64,000 nt of DNA from Amycolatopsis alkalitolerans (GTDB taxonomy: Bacteria > Actinomycetota > Actinomycetes > Mycobacteriales > Pseudonocardiaceae). The notes under the pieces are model-generated. The model had not been told where the DNA came from. It saw only the letters and a list, made by a program, of their open reading frames with translations, and did not search any database. Positions within the stretch are counted from its first letter, which is position 1; each line of letters opens with the position of its first letter. The stretch spans positions 62,001-126,000 of the forward strand of contig NZ_VDFW01000018.1 in assembly GCF_006152065.1 (NCBI RefSeq), given 5' to 3'. The position numbers and the translations under genes were made by a program. Positions 56,562 to 64,000 of the stretch are shown in pieces.

Positions 56562-56912
56562 ATGGCGTATGTGATCGCGGAGCCCTGCGTGGACGTGATG
56601 GACCGGGCGTGTGTGGAGGAGTGCCCGGTGGACTGTATCTACGTGGGCGAACGTTCGTTGTACATCCATCCGGACGAGTGTGTGGACTGCGGGGCGTGCG
56701 AACCGGTGTGTCCGGTGGAGGCGATCTACTACGAGGACGACCTGCCCGAGCGATGGACCGTGTACGCCGAGGACAACGGTCGGTTCTTCAACGACACGCT
56801 GCCGGATCGTGATGGGCCGCTGGGCAGTCCTGGCGGGGCGGCGAAGGTTGGCGATCTTGGCGTGGACACGCCCATGGTTGCCGGCCTACCCCGCCCGCAG
56901 GGCCGGTCGTGA
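56562..56912 (+). CDS. fdxA: 7Fe ferredoxin
   Basis: A 116-residue FdxA-type ferredoxin with a [3Fe-4S]/[4Fe-4S] pattern: [20 protein letters not shown] (cysteines of the first site) and [20 protein letters not shown] (CxxCxxCxxxCP). The GGGAGCAAGG ribosome site precedes ATG 56562. Soluble electron carrier; its promoter carries the shared operator-like motif, tying it to the redox module that follows. Confidence 0.92.
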   Translation: MAYVIAEPCVDVMDRACVEECPVDCIYVGERSLYIHPDECVDCGACEPVCPVEAIYYEDDLPERWTVYAEDNGRFFNDTLPDRDGPLGSPGGAAKVGDLGVDTPMVAGLPRPQGRS

Positions 56913-57223
56913 TGACGGCGACGCTGCGTCGGCCGGACGCCGGCTGGTCGAGCGTCGAGTGGCGTGCGGTGGAGGACGACTATGCAGTGCCAGGCGGCGG
57001 GCGGTCCGGCGCGCCGGATACCGAATGCGGGAAGCGGGAACTGGGAGAGGTGGCCGCGGCCCTGTCCCGTCCGATGGTCCGTGTGGTGCTGCCCGAGGCC
57101 GGTATCGTCACGGTCGGCGTCGGTGCGCCGGCCTGCCTGGCAGGACTACCCGGCCGGGACGAACCCCGCACCGACGGTCCGCATAGTTTCTACAAATACT
57201 CTCGGCTAAAATGGATGGCATGA
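56912..57223 (+). CDS. Hypothetical protein after ferredoxin
   Basis: A 103-codon frame from ATG 56912 (TATLRRPDAGWSSVEWRAVE, VRVVLPEAGIVTVGVGAPAC) overlapping the ferredoxin stop. The overlap suggests coupling, but the last 13 codons lie in the next promoter and operator and no family is recognised. It may be partly or wholly non-functional. Confidence 0.35.
   Translation: MTATLRRPDAGWSSVEWRAVEDDYAVPGGGRSGAPDTECGKRELGEVAAALSRPMVRVVLPEAGIVTVGVGAPACLAGLPGRDEPRTDGPHSFYKYSRLKWMA
57184..57212 (+). promoter_or_regulatory. Operator-like motif, copy B, and leaderless promoter
   Basis: TAGTTTCTAC followed by AAATACTCTCGGCTAAA (57184-57210). The -10-like TAAAAT at 57207-57212 places the transcription start at about 57219-57220, exactly on ATG 57220. 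This suggests leaderless, autoregulated expression of the regulator gene. Confidence 0.55.
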
Positions 57224-57942
57224 GCGAGCAGGTGCTGACCGATCCGGAGTCCCGTCCGGTGCTCGGCGAGAGCCGGGGCCGGGTGCTGGACGTGCTCCGC
57301 GCGACTGGTGAACCGATGGGCGTACAGGACGTCGCGGAGCGGGTCGGCCTGCATTCGAACACGGCTCGGTTCCACTTGGACGGGTTGGTCGACGCGGGTC
57401 TTGCCGAGCGGCGTACCGAGGACCGCACTCAGCCCGGCCGGCCCCGCACGGTCTACGTCGTCACCGCGACCGATGTGCCGGCCGGGCAGCGCAGCTACCG
57501 GTTACTGGCCGAGATGCTCACCAGTCTGGTCGCGGACACGCTGCCCGAGCCGGGGAACGCCGCGGAGACGGCGGGCGAGGCGTGGGGACGCTATCTGGCG
57601 GAGCGGCCGGCCCCGTCGCAGCGAGTCGATGCGGCGGAAGGTGTTCGCCGGCTGTCGACGGTGCTGGCCGATGCCGGTTTCGCCCCGGACACGGTCGACG
57701 ATCCGGAGCGACCGGTGATCCCGCTGCGCCACTGCCCGTTCCGGGAGGTTGCCGAACAGCACCGGGACGTGGTGTGTTCGTTGCACCTGGGCTTGATGCG
57801 TGGCGTGCTGGACGAGGTCCGGGCCCCACTGAAGGCAGATCGGTTGGAGCCGTTCGTCGAGCCGTCGTTGTGCCTGGCCCATCTGGTGCCCATTTCGGGC
57901 CGCTCCGCCGGTGGCGATCGTCGCCGCCGGGGCGGCCGGTGA
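57220..57942 (+). CDS. HTH regulator with putative Fe-S cysteines (SufR-like)
   Basis: A 240-residue protein with an N-terminal winged helix-turn-helix (GRVLDVLRATGEPMGVQDVA, ERVGLHSNTARFHLDGLVDA). The C-terminal half has three cysteines spaced C-x13-C-x31-C in LRHCPFREVAEQHRDVVCSL and VEPSLCLAHL, comparable to the cluster site of SufR-type regulators. ATG 57220 is chosen from the promoter geometry; an upstream ATG at 57211 overlaps the -10. Probably senses NO or redox state through a [4Fe-4S] cluster and controls the surrounding genes. Confidence 0.75.
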   Translation: MSEQVLTDPESRPVLGESRGRVLDVLRATGEPMGVQDVAERVGLHSNTARFHLDGLVDAGLAERRTEDRTQPGRPRTVYVVTATDVPAGQRSYRLLAEMLTSLVADTLPEPGNAAETAGEAWGRYLAERPAPSQRVDAAEGVRRLSTVLADAGFAPDTVDDPERPVIPLRHCPFREVAEQHRDVVCSLHLGLMRGVLDEVRAPLKADRLEPFVEPSLCLAHLVPISGRSAGGDRRRRGGR

Positions 57943-58023
57943 ACCGTTGACGCCGCAGTCAGCGTCCCTGGAAAGGGTGCGCGGGCGGAGGTGCGCCGCA
58001 CCCCCGCCCGGTCCTGCTGTCTG

Positions 58024-58263
58024 TCAGCTCGCGACGCGTCCGATGCGGACCTTCCAGACCTCGGGGCCTTGTTCGAGGTAGTCCCAGGTGAACTGGTCCG
58101 CGTGTTCGGCGGCGAACTGGTAGTACAGCGGCTTGGGGTCGTGGTCGTTGACGAGCACGAAGTTTTCGCCGTCGGCGAGTGCGCCGTAGGTGGCGAAAAT
58201 GAGTTCGTGGCGGCGCGCCGGGATCTCTTGGCGGACATCGAGTTCAGGGGTGGCGGTGGTCAT
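58024..58263 (-). CDS. DUF2249 domain protein
   Basis: A 79-residue protein; ATG 58263 follows AGAGGAGAACACG. It contains the DUF2249 core: RRHELIFATYGALADGENFV and LVNDHDPKPLYYQFAAEHAD. DUF2249 proteins accompany hemerythrins and NO-metabolism genes in many bacteria. The same frame is open upstream through a helical domain (see the next entry), so the two may once have been one protein. Confidence 0.8.
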   Translation of the reverse strand: MTTATPELDVRQEIPARRHELIFATYGALADGENFVLVNDHDPKPLYYQFAAEHADQFTWDYLEQGPEVWKVRIGRVAS

Positions 58264-58526
58264 CGTGTTCTCCTCTGCTGGCGGGTTGTTGATGGACGGG
58301 GTTTCGGTGGGTGGCAGCCGGGCCAGGTAGTGCAGCAGGCTCGTGAGGTGGTCGGCGGCGCGCGGGTGATCGGTGCGCAGCACGGACCAGGCACGGCCGG
58401 CCAACTGGCTGGCCAACTCGACCTGACCGGTGCCACCAAGGGCGCGCAGCCCCCGAATCAGCAGATCGGCCAGGTCGGTGACCTCGGTATCGAGGTCGGC
58501 CGGTGCGTGGGCAGGTCAGTGCTCAT
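58264..58526 (-). pseudogene. Small helical gene, frameshifted near its start
   Basis: ATG 58526 overlaps the hemerythrin stop (ATGAGCACTGA) and starts STDLPTH. One extra base in CACGCACCGGCCGACC near 58500 puts the remainder in another frame: ADLDTEVTDLADLLIRGLRA, GQVELASQLAGRAWSVLRTD and HPRAADHLTSLLHYLARLPP. That frame runs without stop into the DUF2249 start. The helical part is family-like, so a single-base error or recent mutation is likely. Confidence 0.5.
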
Positions 58527-59085
58527 CGCGGTGATCACCTGGGTTGTCGTTGTGTTGGCCTCCGGTGAGCAGGCGGTGCGTGCTGGAGAGCAATGCCGCG
58601 ATGTCGGTGCCGGATCGGTGCAGCGCGGGTAGCAGGTACTCGTTCTCTTTGTGCACGTGGATGGTGAACAGGATGCGGACCGCCGTCGCGGTGGTGGCCA
58701 GCGCGAGCGGGTCGGTGACGTTCTTCAGCTCACCGACCAGCTCGGTGAGCGTGCGGTGTTCGTCGACCATGGCCTGCACCAGCGCTGCGGTGTGCGGGTC
58801 TTCCGCGGCGGCCGGATAGAGGGTGCGTTCCTCGGCCGCGGCGTGCGGCAGGAGCTCGTCGAGCAGAAAGGTCAACAGGGCGCGCCAGGCGGTCAGAGTG
58901 TCGCCGACGATGGCAGGCACCCCCGCAGGGCTGTGTCGTTGACCTACGACCGCCAGCACGTCGGCTACCCGATTGCCGAGGTCATGGTCGAGCGCTGCGT
59001 GGTGCGCGCGAATGGCAAGCAGGGCAGCGTCGGTATCGGCTTCGACGTTCGCGTCACGCCGAGTCGGCACGTTCGTTCCGGTCAC
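58516..59085 (-). CDS. Hemerythrin HHE-domain protein
   Basis: A 189-residue four-helix protein from GTG 59085 with GGAGGA upstream. Iron ligands fit HHAALDHDLGNR, LLPHAAAEERTLYPAA, MVDEHRTL and FTIHVHKENEYLLPALH (HxxxE). Such proteins bind O2 or NO or help repair Fe-S clusters (RIC/YtfE-like). Divergent from the MIP18-like gene, with operator copy C between them. Confidence 0.88.
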   Translation of the reverse strand: MTGTNVPTRRDANVEADTDAALLAIRAHHAALDHDLGNRVADVLAVVGQRHSPAGVPAIVGDTLTAWRALLTFLLDELLPHAAAEERTLYPAAAEDPHTAALVQAMVDEHRTLTELVGELKNVTDPLALATTATAVRILFTIHVHKENEYLLPALHRSGTDIAALLSSTHRLLTGGQHNDNPGDHRDEH

Positions 59086-59121
59086 CGGTGTCTCCTCCCG
59101 CTCATCTCGGATCAGCTAGAC

Positions 59122-59148
59122 TAGTTTTTACTATAGTACTCGTCTAAA
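59122..59148. promoter_or_regulatory. Operator-like motif, copy C (divergent promoter)
   Basis: TAGTTTTTAC, TATAG, then TACTCGTCTAAA between the hemerythrin and MIP18-like genes. The central ACTATAGT is self-complementary and could serve as -10 in both directions, so one bound regulator could control both operons. Confidence 0.55.
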
Positions 59149-59191
59149 CGAGCGCGAGTGCTTATCGGATCACAGGCGGGAGGTGTCGTCG

Positions 59192-59545
59192 ATGACGGAC
59201 CAGGGGCGGTCTCGACTGGATGTGACCGCGATGGTCGCCGGGCCGGTGACCGAAGATGTGGTGCTCGACCTGCTGGGCGACGTGATCGATCCGGAGTTGG
59301 GGGTGGACATCGTCAATCTCGGGCTGGTCTACGGCGTCGACGTCGGCGCGGCCGGGGTCGTGGTGCGGATGACGTTGACGACGCCCGGCTGTCCGCTGGG
59401 GGCGTACCTGGACGACGAGGTCGGCCGGTGTCTGGCGCAACTGCCCGGCGCGCCGAACGTGCTGGTGGATCTGGTGTGGGAACCGCGGTGGAGTCCGGCG
59501 ATGATGACCGGCGAGGCGAAGCGGCTGCTGGGGTGGTCGCGGTGA
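59192..59545 (+). CDS. MIP18/DUF59 Fe-S assembly-type protein
   Basis: A 117-residue protein; ATG 59192 follows GGGAGGTG. The DUF59 signature is IDPELGVDIVNLGLVYGVDV and MTLTTPGCPLGAYLDDEV with the conserved Cys. Related to SufT/PaaD proteins that help mature Fe-S clusters. It overlaps the NnrS-like gene (GTGA) and belongs to the operon under copy C. Confidence 0.87.
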   Translation: MTDQGRSRLDVTAMVAGPVTEDVVLDLLGDVIDPELGVDIVNLGLVYGVDVGAAGVVVRMTLTTPGCPLGAYLDDEVGRCLAQLPGAPNVLVDLVWEPRWSPAMMTGEAKRLLGWSR

Positions 59546-60678
59546 CGCGGGCTGCGTCGGTAACGAGGCCGACGCGGCCGACATGGGCGGCGCCGGTCAT
59601 GGCGCTGGGCGTGGTGGCGTTGCTGACCGGGTTGTGGGCGGGCTTGCTGCGCCTGGGCCTGCCGGTGCCGGCCGGGCACACCGATCTGGCCGAACTGCAC
59701 GGTGTGCTGATGCCGCTGGGATTCCTCGGCACGCTCATCGCCGCCGAGCGGGCCGTCGCGCTCGGGCAGGGGTGGGCGTGGCTGGCTCCGGCGGCGAGTG
59801 GGATCGGCGCGCTGTGGCTCGTCGCCGGGCTGCCGGCGAGTACCGGGCAGGTGCTGATCGGCCTCGCCGGGTTCGGCCTGCTGGCGATGTTCGCCGAACT
59901 GCACCGGATCCAGCCGTCGTGGCACAACGCGACGCAGGCTGCCGGTGCCGCCTGCTGGTGTGTCGCCGGCGTGCTGTGGCCGGCGGGCCGGGACCTGTCC
60001 GCGCTGGTGCCGTGGCTGGCGGGATTCCTGGTGCTCACCATCGCCGGCGAACGCCTGGAGCTGTCCCGGCTGGTCGCGCTCACCGCTCGCGGCCGGGCCT
60101 GGTTCGTCAGTGTGATCGTGGTTCTGCTGGCCGGACTGGGTCTGTCGATCGCCGCGCCCGCGGCCGGGGTCCGAGTGGCCGGTGCCGGCCTGCTGGGGCT
60201 GGCCGGATGGCTGGCCGCCCACGACATCGTGCGCCGGACGATCCGGATGCGCGGGGTCACCCGGTACATGGCCATCGCACTGGCTGCAGGTTACCTGTGG
60301 CTGGCCGTCGCCGGCGGCTTGTGGCTGGCGATCGGGCGGCTGGGCGACGGCCTGGCCTATGACGCCATGCTGCACGCGGTGTTCCTGGGCTTCGTGTTCT
60401 CCATGGTGTTCGCGCACGCCCCGGTCATCGTGCCCGCGGTGCTGCGGGTGCGCCTGCCCTACCACCCGATCGCATACTTGCCACTGGCGCTGCTGCACGC
60501 CTCGCTCGCCCTGCGCCTGGTCGGCGGTGACGCGGCGGGCAACGCTCTGGCGTGGCAAACCGGTGGCGTCGCGGGCGAGGTGGCCATCCTGCTGTTCCTC
60601 GCCCTCATCGCGGGCACGGCGATCCGGGCCCGCCACCGATCGGTGACCAAAGACACCGGTACGACCATGCCACGGTGA
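59542..60678 (+). CDS. NnrS-like polytopic membrane protein
   Basis: A 378-residue protein with about 11-12 hydrophobic helices from GTG 59542. Conserved His positions sit at helix ends: GHTDLAELHGVLMPLGFLGT, HAVFLGFVFSMVFAHAPVIV and YHPIAYLPLALLHASLALRL. These resemble the heme/Cu-binding NnrS family induced by NO. Genes on both sides fit NO or redox defence. Confidence 0.65.
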   Translation: MTRAASVTRPTRPTWAAPVMALGVVALLTGLWAGLLRLGLPVPAGHTDLAELHGVLMPLGFLGTLIAAERAVALGQGWAWLAPAASGIGALWLVAGLPASTGQVLIGLAGFGLLAMFAELHRIQPSWHNATQAAGAACWCVAGVLWPAGRDLSALVPWLAGFLVLTIAGERLELSRLVALTARGRAWFVSVIVVLLAGLGLSIAAPAAGVRVAGAGLLGLAGWLAAHDIVRRTIRMRGVTRYMAIALAAGYLWLAVAGGLWLAIGRLGDGLAYDAMLHAVFLGFVFSMVFAHAPVIVPAVLRVRLPYHPIAYLPLALLHASLALRLVGGDAAGNALAWQTGGVAGEVAILLFLALIAGTAIRARHRSVTKDTGTTMPR

Positions 60679-60712
60679 CCTAGTATTTACCAGAGAGATA
60701 GTAAATACTAGG
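60679..60712. promoter_or_regulatory. Operator-like motif, copy D: perfect 12-bp dyad
   Basis: CCTAGTATTTAC (60679-60690) and GTAAATACTAGG (60701-60712) are perfect inverted repeats with a 10-nt spacer. They start right after the stop of the NnrS-like gene and reach into the ribosome site (AGGAAGGGG) of the NADH dehydrogenase gene. The half-site TAGTATTTAC matches TAGTTTTTAC, TAGTTTCTAC and TAGTTAATAC of copies A-C. Confidence 0.65.
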
Positions 60713-60726
60713 AAGGGGTGGGACGG

Positions 60727-62058
60727 ATGGCGACAACCTCGCACGACACGCCCCGAGTGCTGGTCGTCGGCGCCGGACAGGCCGGAATGCACGTGGCCAG
60801 GCGGCTACGGCGCCGGTTGCGGCCCGGCGAGGCCGCGATCACAGTGGTGGACCCGCACTCGTATTCGACTTATCAGCCGCTGCTGGCCGAGGCGGCCGCC
60901 GGCAACCTCGAACCTCGGCACGTGGTCGTGCCGCTGCGGCAGGTGCTGCCGGGCGTTGAGGTGATCACCCGGGCGGTGATCTCGATCGACCACTCCCGCC
61001 GCACCGCTTATGTGGCATCCGGTTCCGGCGAGCCGGAACCGTTGGGCTACGACGTGCTGGTGCTGGCTCCGGGATCGGTGACGAGGGTGCTCCCGGTACC
61101 AGGGCTGGCCGAGGGCGGGATCGGGTTCAAGACCGTCGGTGAGGCGATTCACCTGCGCAACCACGTGCTCGCCCAACTCGACACGGCGGCTTCAGCCAGG
61201 TCGGATGCCGACCGGGAACGGGCGTTGACGTTCGTGTTCGTCGGGGGCGGCTACGCCGGTGTCGAGGCGCTGGCCGAGTTGCAGGACATGGCTCACGACG
61301 CCTGCCGCCACTATCCCGGGATCGACCCGGCGCGTCTGCGGTGGGTGCTGGTGGAGGCCACCGGGCGGATCCTGCCCGAGGTGGGCGAGCGAATGGGCCG
61401 CTACACCGTAGATCTGTTGCAGCGCCGCGGCATCGACGTCCGGTTGGACACCCGGCTGACCTCCGTCGTGGATGGCCATCTGGTGCTGGACGACGGCTCG
61501 GAGTTCGACGCCGGCACGCTGGTGTGGACCGCCGGCGTAGCGCCGCATCCGCTGCTCAAGCAGACCGACATGCCGCTGGACGAGCGTGGTCGTGTCCTCG
61601 CCACTAAGTATCTGTCCGTTGTGGACACTCCGGATGCCTGGGCGCTCGGTGACTGTGCGGCGGTGCCCGACCTGGCCCGTGGCCCGGGTGCGGTGTGCCC
61701 GCCCAGTGCTCAGCACGCCGTCCGGCAGGCTAGGGTGGCCGCCGGCAATGTGATAGCCACGCTGCGCGGCCGCACGCTGAAGCCGTATCGGCACACTTCG
61801 GCCGGATCGGTTGCCAGTCTCGGTCTGTACCAGGGCGTCGCGCAGGTCTACCGGTTGCGGCTGCGCGGCTTGCCCGCGTGGCTGGCCCACCGCACGTACC
61901 ACTTGCTGGCGCTGCCCACCTGGAACCGGCGGCTGCGGGTAGTGGCCGACTGGACGCTGGCTCTGCTGTTCCCTCGCGAGATCGTGTCCCTGGAGGCGCT
62001 GGAGCACGCGCGCGACGCGTTCACCACCGCTGCCGAGGAAACTGCCGGACGGAGGTGA
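60727..62058 (+). CDS. Type II NADH dehydrogenase
   Basis: A 443-residue flavoprotein from ATG 60727. FAD site RVLVVGAGQAGMHVARRLRR, quinone-oxidoreductase hallmark VVDPHSYSTYQPLLAEAAAG, NADH site TFVFVGGGYAGVEALAELQD, and the FAD-closing VDTPDAWALGDCAAVPD. A C-terminal amphipathic region (YHLLALPTWNRRLRVVADWT) anchors it to the membrane. It passes electrons from NADH to quinone without pumping; regulation by the dyad just upstream is likely. Confidence 0.9.
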   Translation: MATTSHDTPRVLVVGAGQAGMHVARRLRRRLRPGEAAITVVDPHSYSTYQPLLAEAAAGNLEPRHVVVPLRQVLPGVEVITRAVISIDHSRRTAYVASGSGEPEPLGYDVLVLAPGSVTRVLPVPGLAEGGIGFKTVGEAIHLRNHVLAQLDTAASARSDADRERALTFVFVGGGYAGVEALAELQDMAHDACRHYPGIDPARLRWVLVEATGRILPEVGERMGRYTVDLLQRRGIDVRLDTRLTSVVDGHLVLDDGSEFDAGTLVWTAGVAPHPLLKQTDMPLDERGRVLATKYLSVVDTPDAWALGDCAAVPDLARGPGAVCPPSAQHAVRQARVAAGNVIATLRGRTLKPYRHTSAGSVASLGLYQGVAQVYRLRLRGLPAWLAHRTYHLLALPTWNRRLRVVADWTLALLFPREIVSLEALEHARDAFTTAAEETAGRR

Positions 62059-62065
62059 GGACGCC

Positions 62066-62386
62066 GTGCTGTCGATGGACGAACAGCGCATTCTGCGCGA
62101 GATCGAGCACGGCCTGCGCCACGATGATCCTTGGTTCGGCTGGCACCTCACGATGGTGCGGATCCGGGACCTGCGCCACCGGCGCAGTGCCCGTGTGTGC
62201 CTGGTGATGGAACTGGCCTTCGTTGCGCTCACCGTCGCTGGTGCGGTGTGCGGACTGCCCGCCCTGCTCATCCTCGGCGCCGGGTTCGGTGTGCTGGTAC
62301 CGATGGTGGCCTTGGTGTGCTGGTTGCCGCCGCCGGATACACCCGACGGGTCGCCACTCCCGCCACTGACCTTCGGCTGCTGGTGA
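62066..62386 (+). CDS. DUF3040 family membrane protein
   Basis: A 106-residue protein (GTG 62066 with GGAGGTGAGG upstream; ATG 62075 possible). The start MDEQRILREIEHGLRHDDPW is the DUF3040 signature, followed by two transmembrane helices (VCLVMELAFVALTVAGAVCG, LILGAGFGVLVPMVALVCWL). It follows the NADH dehydrogenase by 7 nt. Function unknown. Confidence 0.85.
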   Translation: MLSMDEQRILREIEHGLRHDDPWFGWHLTMVRIRDLRHRRSARVCLVMELAFVALTVAGAVCGLPALLILGAGFGVLVPMVALVCWLPPPDTPDGSPLPPLTFGCW

Positions 62387-62431
62387 GCGTGCCTCGCGGA
62401 GCCAGCACCGCTTGACGTCGCGTTGTCGGGA

Positions 62432-62767
62432 TTACCGTTGCGGCTGGTCGAGGGTGTGCAGCGCCACCGTCGAGTGCGCGAACGCGCCGCCCGCGCGCAT
62501 CTCGGCGGCCACCCAGATCGCTTCCATGATCTCCTGATCGGTCGCGCCTTTGCGGTGCGCGAGCGTGGTGTGTCCGGCGATGCAGTACGGACATTGGGTC
62601 ACGTGCGCCACGGCGACGGCGATGAGTTGCTTGGTCTTCTCCGGCAGCGCTCCTTCGGCGAACACCCGCTTGCTGAACTCGTCGAAGGTGCGGTGGATTT
62701 CGGGTGCCAGCTGACGACGATGGTCGCCGATCTCTCGGGTGGCGCTGGGGTATACCGCGTCCGTCAT
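62432..62767 (-). CDS. AhpD/carboxymuconolactone decarboxylase-family protein
   Basis: A 111-residue protein; ATG 62767 follows GGAAGGA. The redox motif QCPYCIAGHTTLAHRKGAT (CxxC..H) is the AhpD signature, so a peroxide-reducing disulfide enzyme is likely. It lies 32 nt after the cytochrome oxidase gene on the same strand. Confidence 0.88.
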   Translation of the reverse strand: MTDAVYPSATREIGDHRRQLAPEIHRTFDEFSKRVFAEGALPEKTKQLIAVAVAHVTQCPYCIAGHTTLAHRKGATDQEIMEAIWVAAEMRAGGAFAHSTVALHTLDQPQR

Positions 62768-62799
62768 GGCTGGATCCTTCCCGTGTCGGTGGTGTTCGC

Positions 62800-64000
62800 T
62801 CAGGCGTCCGTCTGGGTCTCGCGGCCGCCGGAGCCAGCGGTGGCCGCCCGTCGGTGGCGACGGCCGATGTGGGCTTCGGCCCGGAGCCGTTCGATCATGT
62901 GCGGGTAGTGCAGTTCGAACGCGGGTCGTTCGGAGCGGATGCGGGGCAGTTCGGTGAAATTGTGCCGTGGCGGCGGGCAGGTGGTGGCCCATTCGAGGGA
63001 GTTGCCGAATCCCCAGGGGTCGTCCACTTCGGTGATGTCGCCGTAGCGGTAGGACCGCACGACGTTGTAGATGAACGGCAGCATTGAGGCGCCCAACACG
63101 AAGGAGCCGATGGTGGAGATGGTGTTGAGGGTGGTGAATCCGTCGCTGGACAGGTAGTCGGCGTAACGCCGCGGCATGCCCATGTTGCCGAGCCAGTGCT
63201 GGACCAGGAATGTGGTGTGGAAGCCGATGAAGGTGGTCCAGAAGTGGAACCGGCCGAGGCGTTCGTCGAGCATCCGCCCGGTCATCTTGGGGAACCAGAA
63301 GTAGATTCCGGCGAAGGTGGCGAAGACGATGGTGCCGAACAGGACGTAGTGGAAGTGGGCGACGACGAAATAGGTGTCGGTGACGTGGAAGTCGATCACT
63401 GGTGAGGCCAGCAGCACCCCGGTCAGGCCGCCGAAGAGGAAAGTGACCATGAACCCGAGCGAGAACAGCATCGGGGTTTCGAAGCTCACCTGCCCCTTCC
63501 ACATCGTGCCGATCCAGTTGAAGAACTTGATCCCGGTGGGGACGGCGATCGTGAAGCTCATGAAGGAGAAGAAGGGCAGCAGTACCGCGCCGGTGGCGAA
63601 CATGTGGTGCGCCCACACGGACATGGACAGGCCCGCGATCGACAGGGTGGCGAACACCATTCCTTTGTAGCCGTAGAGCGGTTTGCGGGAGAACACCGGC
63701 ACGATCTCGGTGACGATGCCGAAGAACGGCAGTGCGACGATGTAGACCTCGGGGTGGCCGAAGAACCAGAACAGGTGCTGCCACAGGATCGCGCCGCCGT
63801 TGGCCGGGTCGAAGACGTGTGCGCCGAGCCGGCGGTCGGCCAGCAGCCCGAACAATGCCGCGGTGAGGATCGGGAACACCGCCAGGATCAGGATTGACGT
63901 GATGAAGATGTTCCAGGTGAAGATCGGCATCCGGAACATGGTCATGCCGGGCGCGCGCAGGCACACCACGGTCGTGACCATGTTGACCGCGCCGAGAATC
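62800..64000 (-). CDS. ctaD: Cytochrome c oxidase subunit I, 5' end beyond window
   Basis: The C-terminal 400 residues of an aa3-type heme-copper oxidase. CuB/Tyr site: [20 protein letters not shown] (His-Tyr crosslink pair), CuB histidines in [10 protein letters not shown], heme ligands in [16 protein letters not shown], proton-path residues in [19 protein letters not shown] polar tail ends the protein. The start lies right of the window. As a terminal oxidase it pairs with the type II NADH dehydrogenase at 60727. Confidence 0.95.
   Translation of the reverse strand, partial: ILGAVNMVTTVVCLRAPGMTMFRMPIFTWNIFITSILILAVFPILTAALFGLLADRRLGAHVFDPANGGAILWQHLFWFFGHPEVYIVALPFFGIVTEIVPVFSRKPLYGYKGMVFATLSIAGLSMSVWAHHMFATGAVLLPFFSFMSFTIAVPTGIKFFNWIGTMWKGQVSFETPMLFSLGFMVTFLFGGLTGVLLASPVIDFHVTDTYFVVAHFHYVLFGTIVFATFAGIYFWFPKMTGRMLDERLGRFHFWTTFIGFHTTFLVQHWLGNMGMPRRYADYLSSDGFTTLNTISTIGSFVLGASMLPFIYNVVRSYRYGDITEVDDPWGFGNSLEWATTCPPPRHNFTELPRIRSERPAFELHYPHMIERLRAEAHIGRRHRRAATAGSGGRETQTDA

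Noticed and set aside
1-64000. CRISPR array, rRNA or intact tRNA genes
   Set aside because: No regularly spaced repeats, rRNA signatures or complete cloverleaf sequences were seen.

Overview
The window is GC-rich actinobacterial DNA. Ku, F420-type luciferase-fold oxidoreductases, a type VII secretion relic, a DUF2637 transfer-gene relic and a FadD35/Rv2506-like acyl-CoA locus together suggest a Pseudonocardiaceae-like organism; this is inference, not proof. Most genes are short-spaced or overlapping operons with GTG/ATG starts.

Layout. 1-5497: a small peptide-modification (RiPP-like) cluster. On the minus strand it has a radical-SAM/SPASM protein, a PqqD-like carrier, a 51-residue precursor candidate and a B12-binding radical SAM enzyme that runs off the left edge. 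Diverging from it are a GNAT acetyltransferase and a methyltransferase. The SPASM protein has lost all three cysteines of its radical-SAM cluster. 5500-10130: a decayed accessory segment with a multiply frameshifted DUF2637 gene, a resolvase-type HTH protein, DUF6308, a broken type VII secreted toxin and its intact immunity-type partner. 10138-31955: a stress and energy island. It holds a Mrp/Mnh-type cation antiporter operon without MrpA, an Hrp1-like CBS protein, SDRs, GH15, catalase, a frameshifted enolase-superfamily enzyme, a truncated FAD oxidase, an F420 enzyme, a ThDP enzyme, an Rv2629-like protein, Ku, Ppx, a frameshifted GAF-PP2C phosphatase and a STAS protein. 31959-36662: scars (IS66 remnant, metK scrap), a LuxR regulator, a membrane-anchored protein and a secreted hydrolase. 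37371-51551: an acetyl-CoA-synthetase-like gene, a TetR regulator with two copies of a perfect palindrome, and a nine-gene acyl-CoA catabolic operon resembling the mycobacterial leucine-degradation locus. 51790-55753: an M24 peptidase, a wrecked amidase joined to an IS21 fragment, a VapBC-type pair and the 3' part of a tRNA-Ala (integration scar). 56488-64000: a redox or nitric-oxide-type module (7Fe ferredoxin, putative Fe-S HTH regulator, hemerythrin, DUF2249, MIP18/DUF59, NnrS-like membrane protein, type II NADH dehydrogenase, AhpD-like protein, cytochrome oxidase subunit I) with a shared TAGT(W)3-4AC operator-like motif at four sites.

The most unusual points are the cysteine-less radical SAM protein inside an otherwise complete peptide-modification cluster, and the four-site operator motif tied to a putative Fe-S regulator. 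Several conserved genes carry single-base frameshifts. Some look like genuine decay (DUF2637, toxin, amidase); others (C5 tract in the phosphatase, enolase-superfamily gene) could be sequence errors and need read-level checks.
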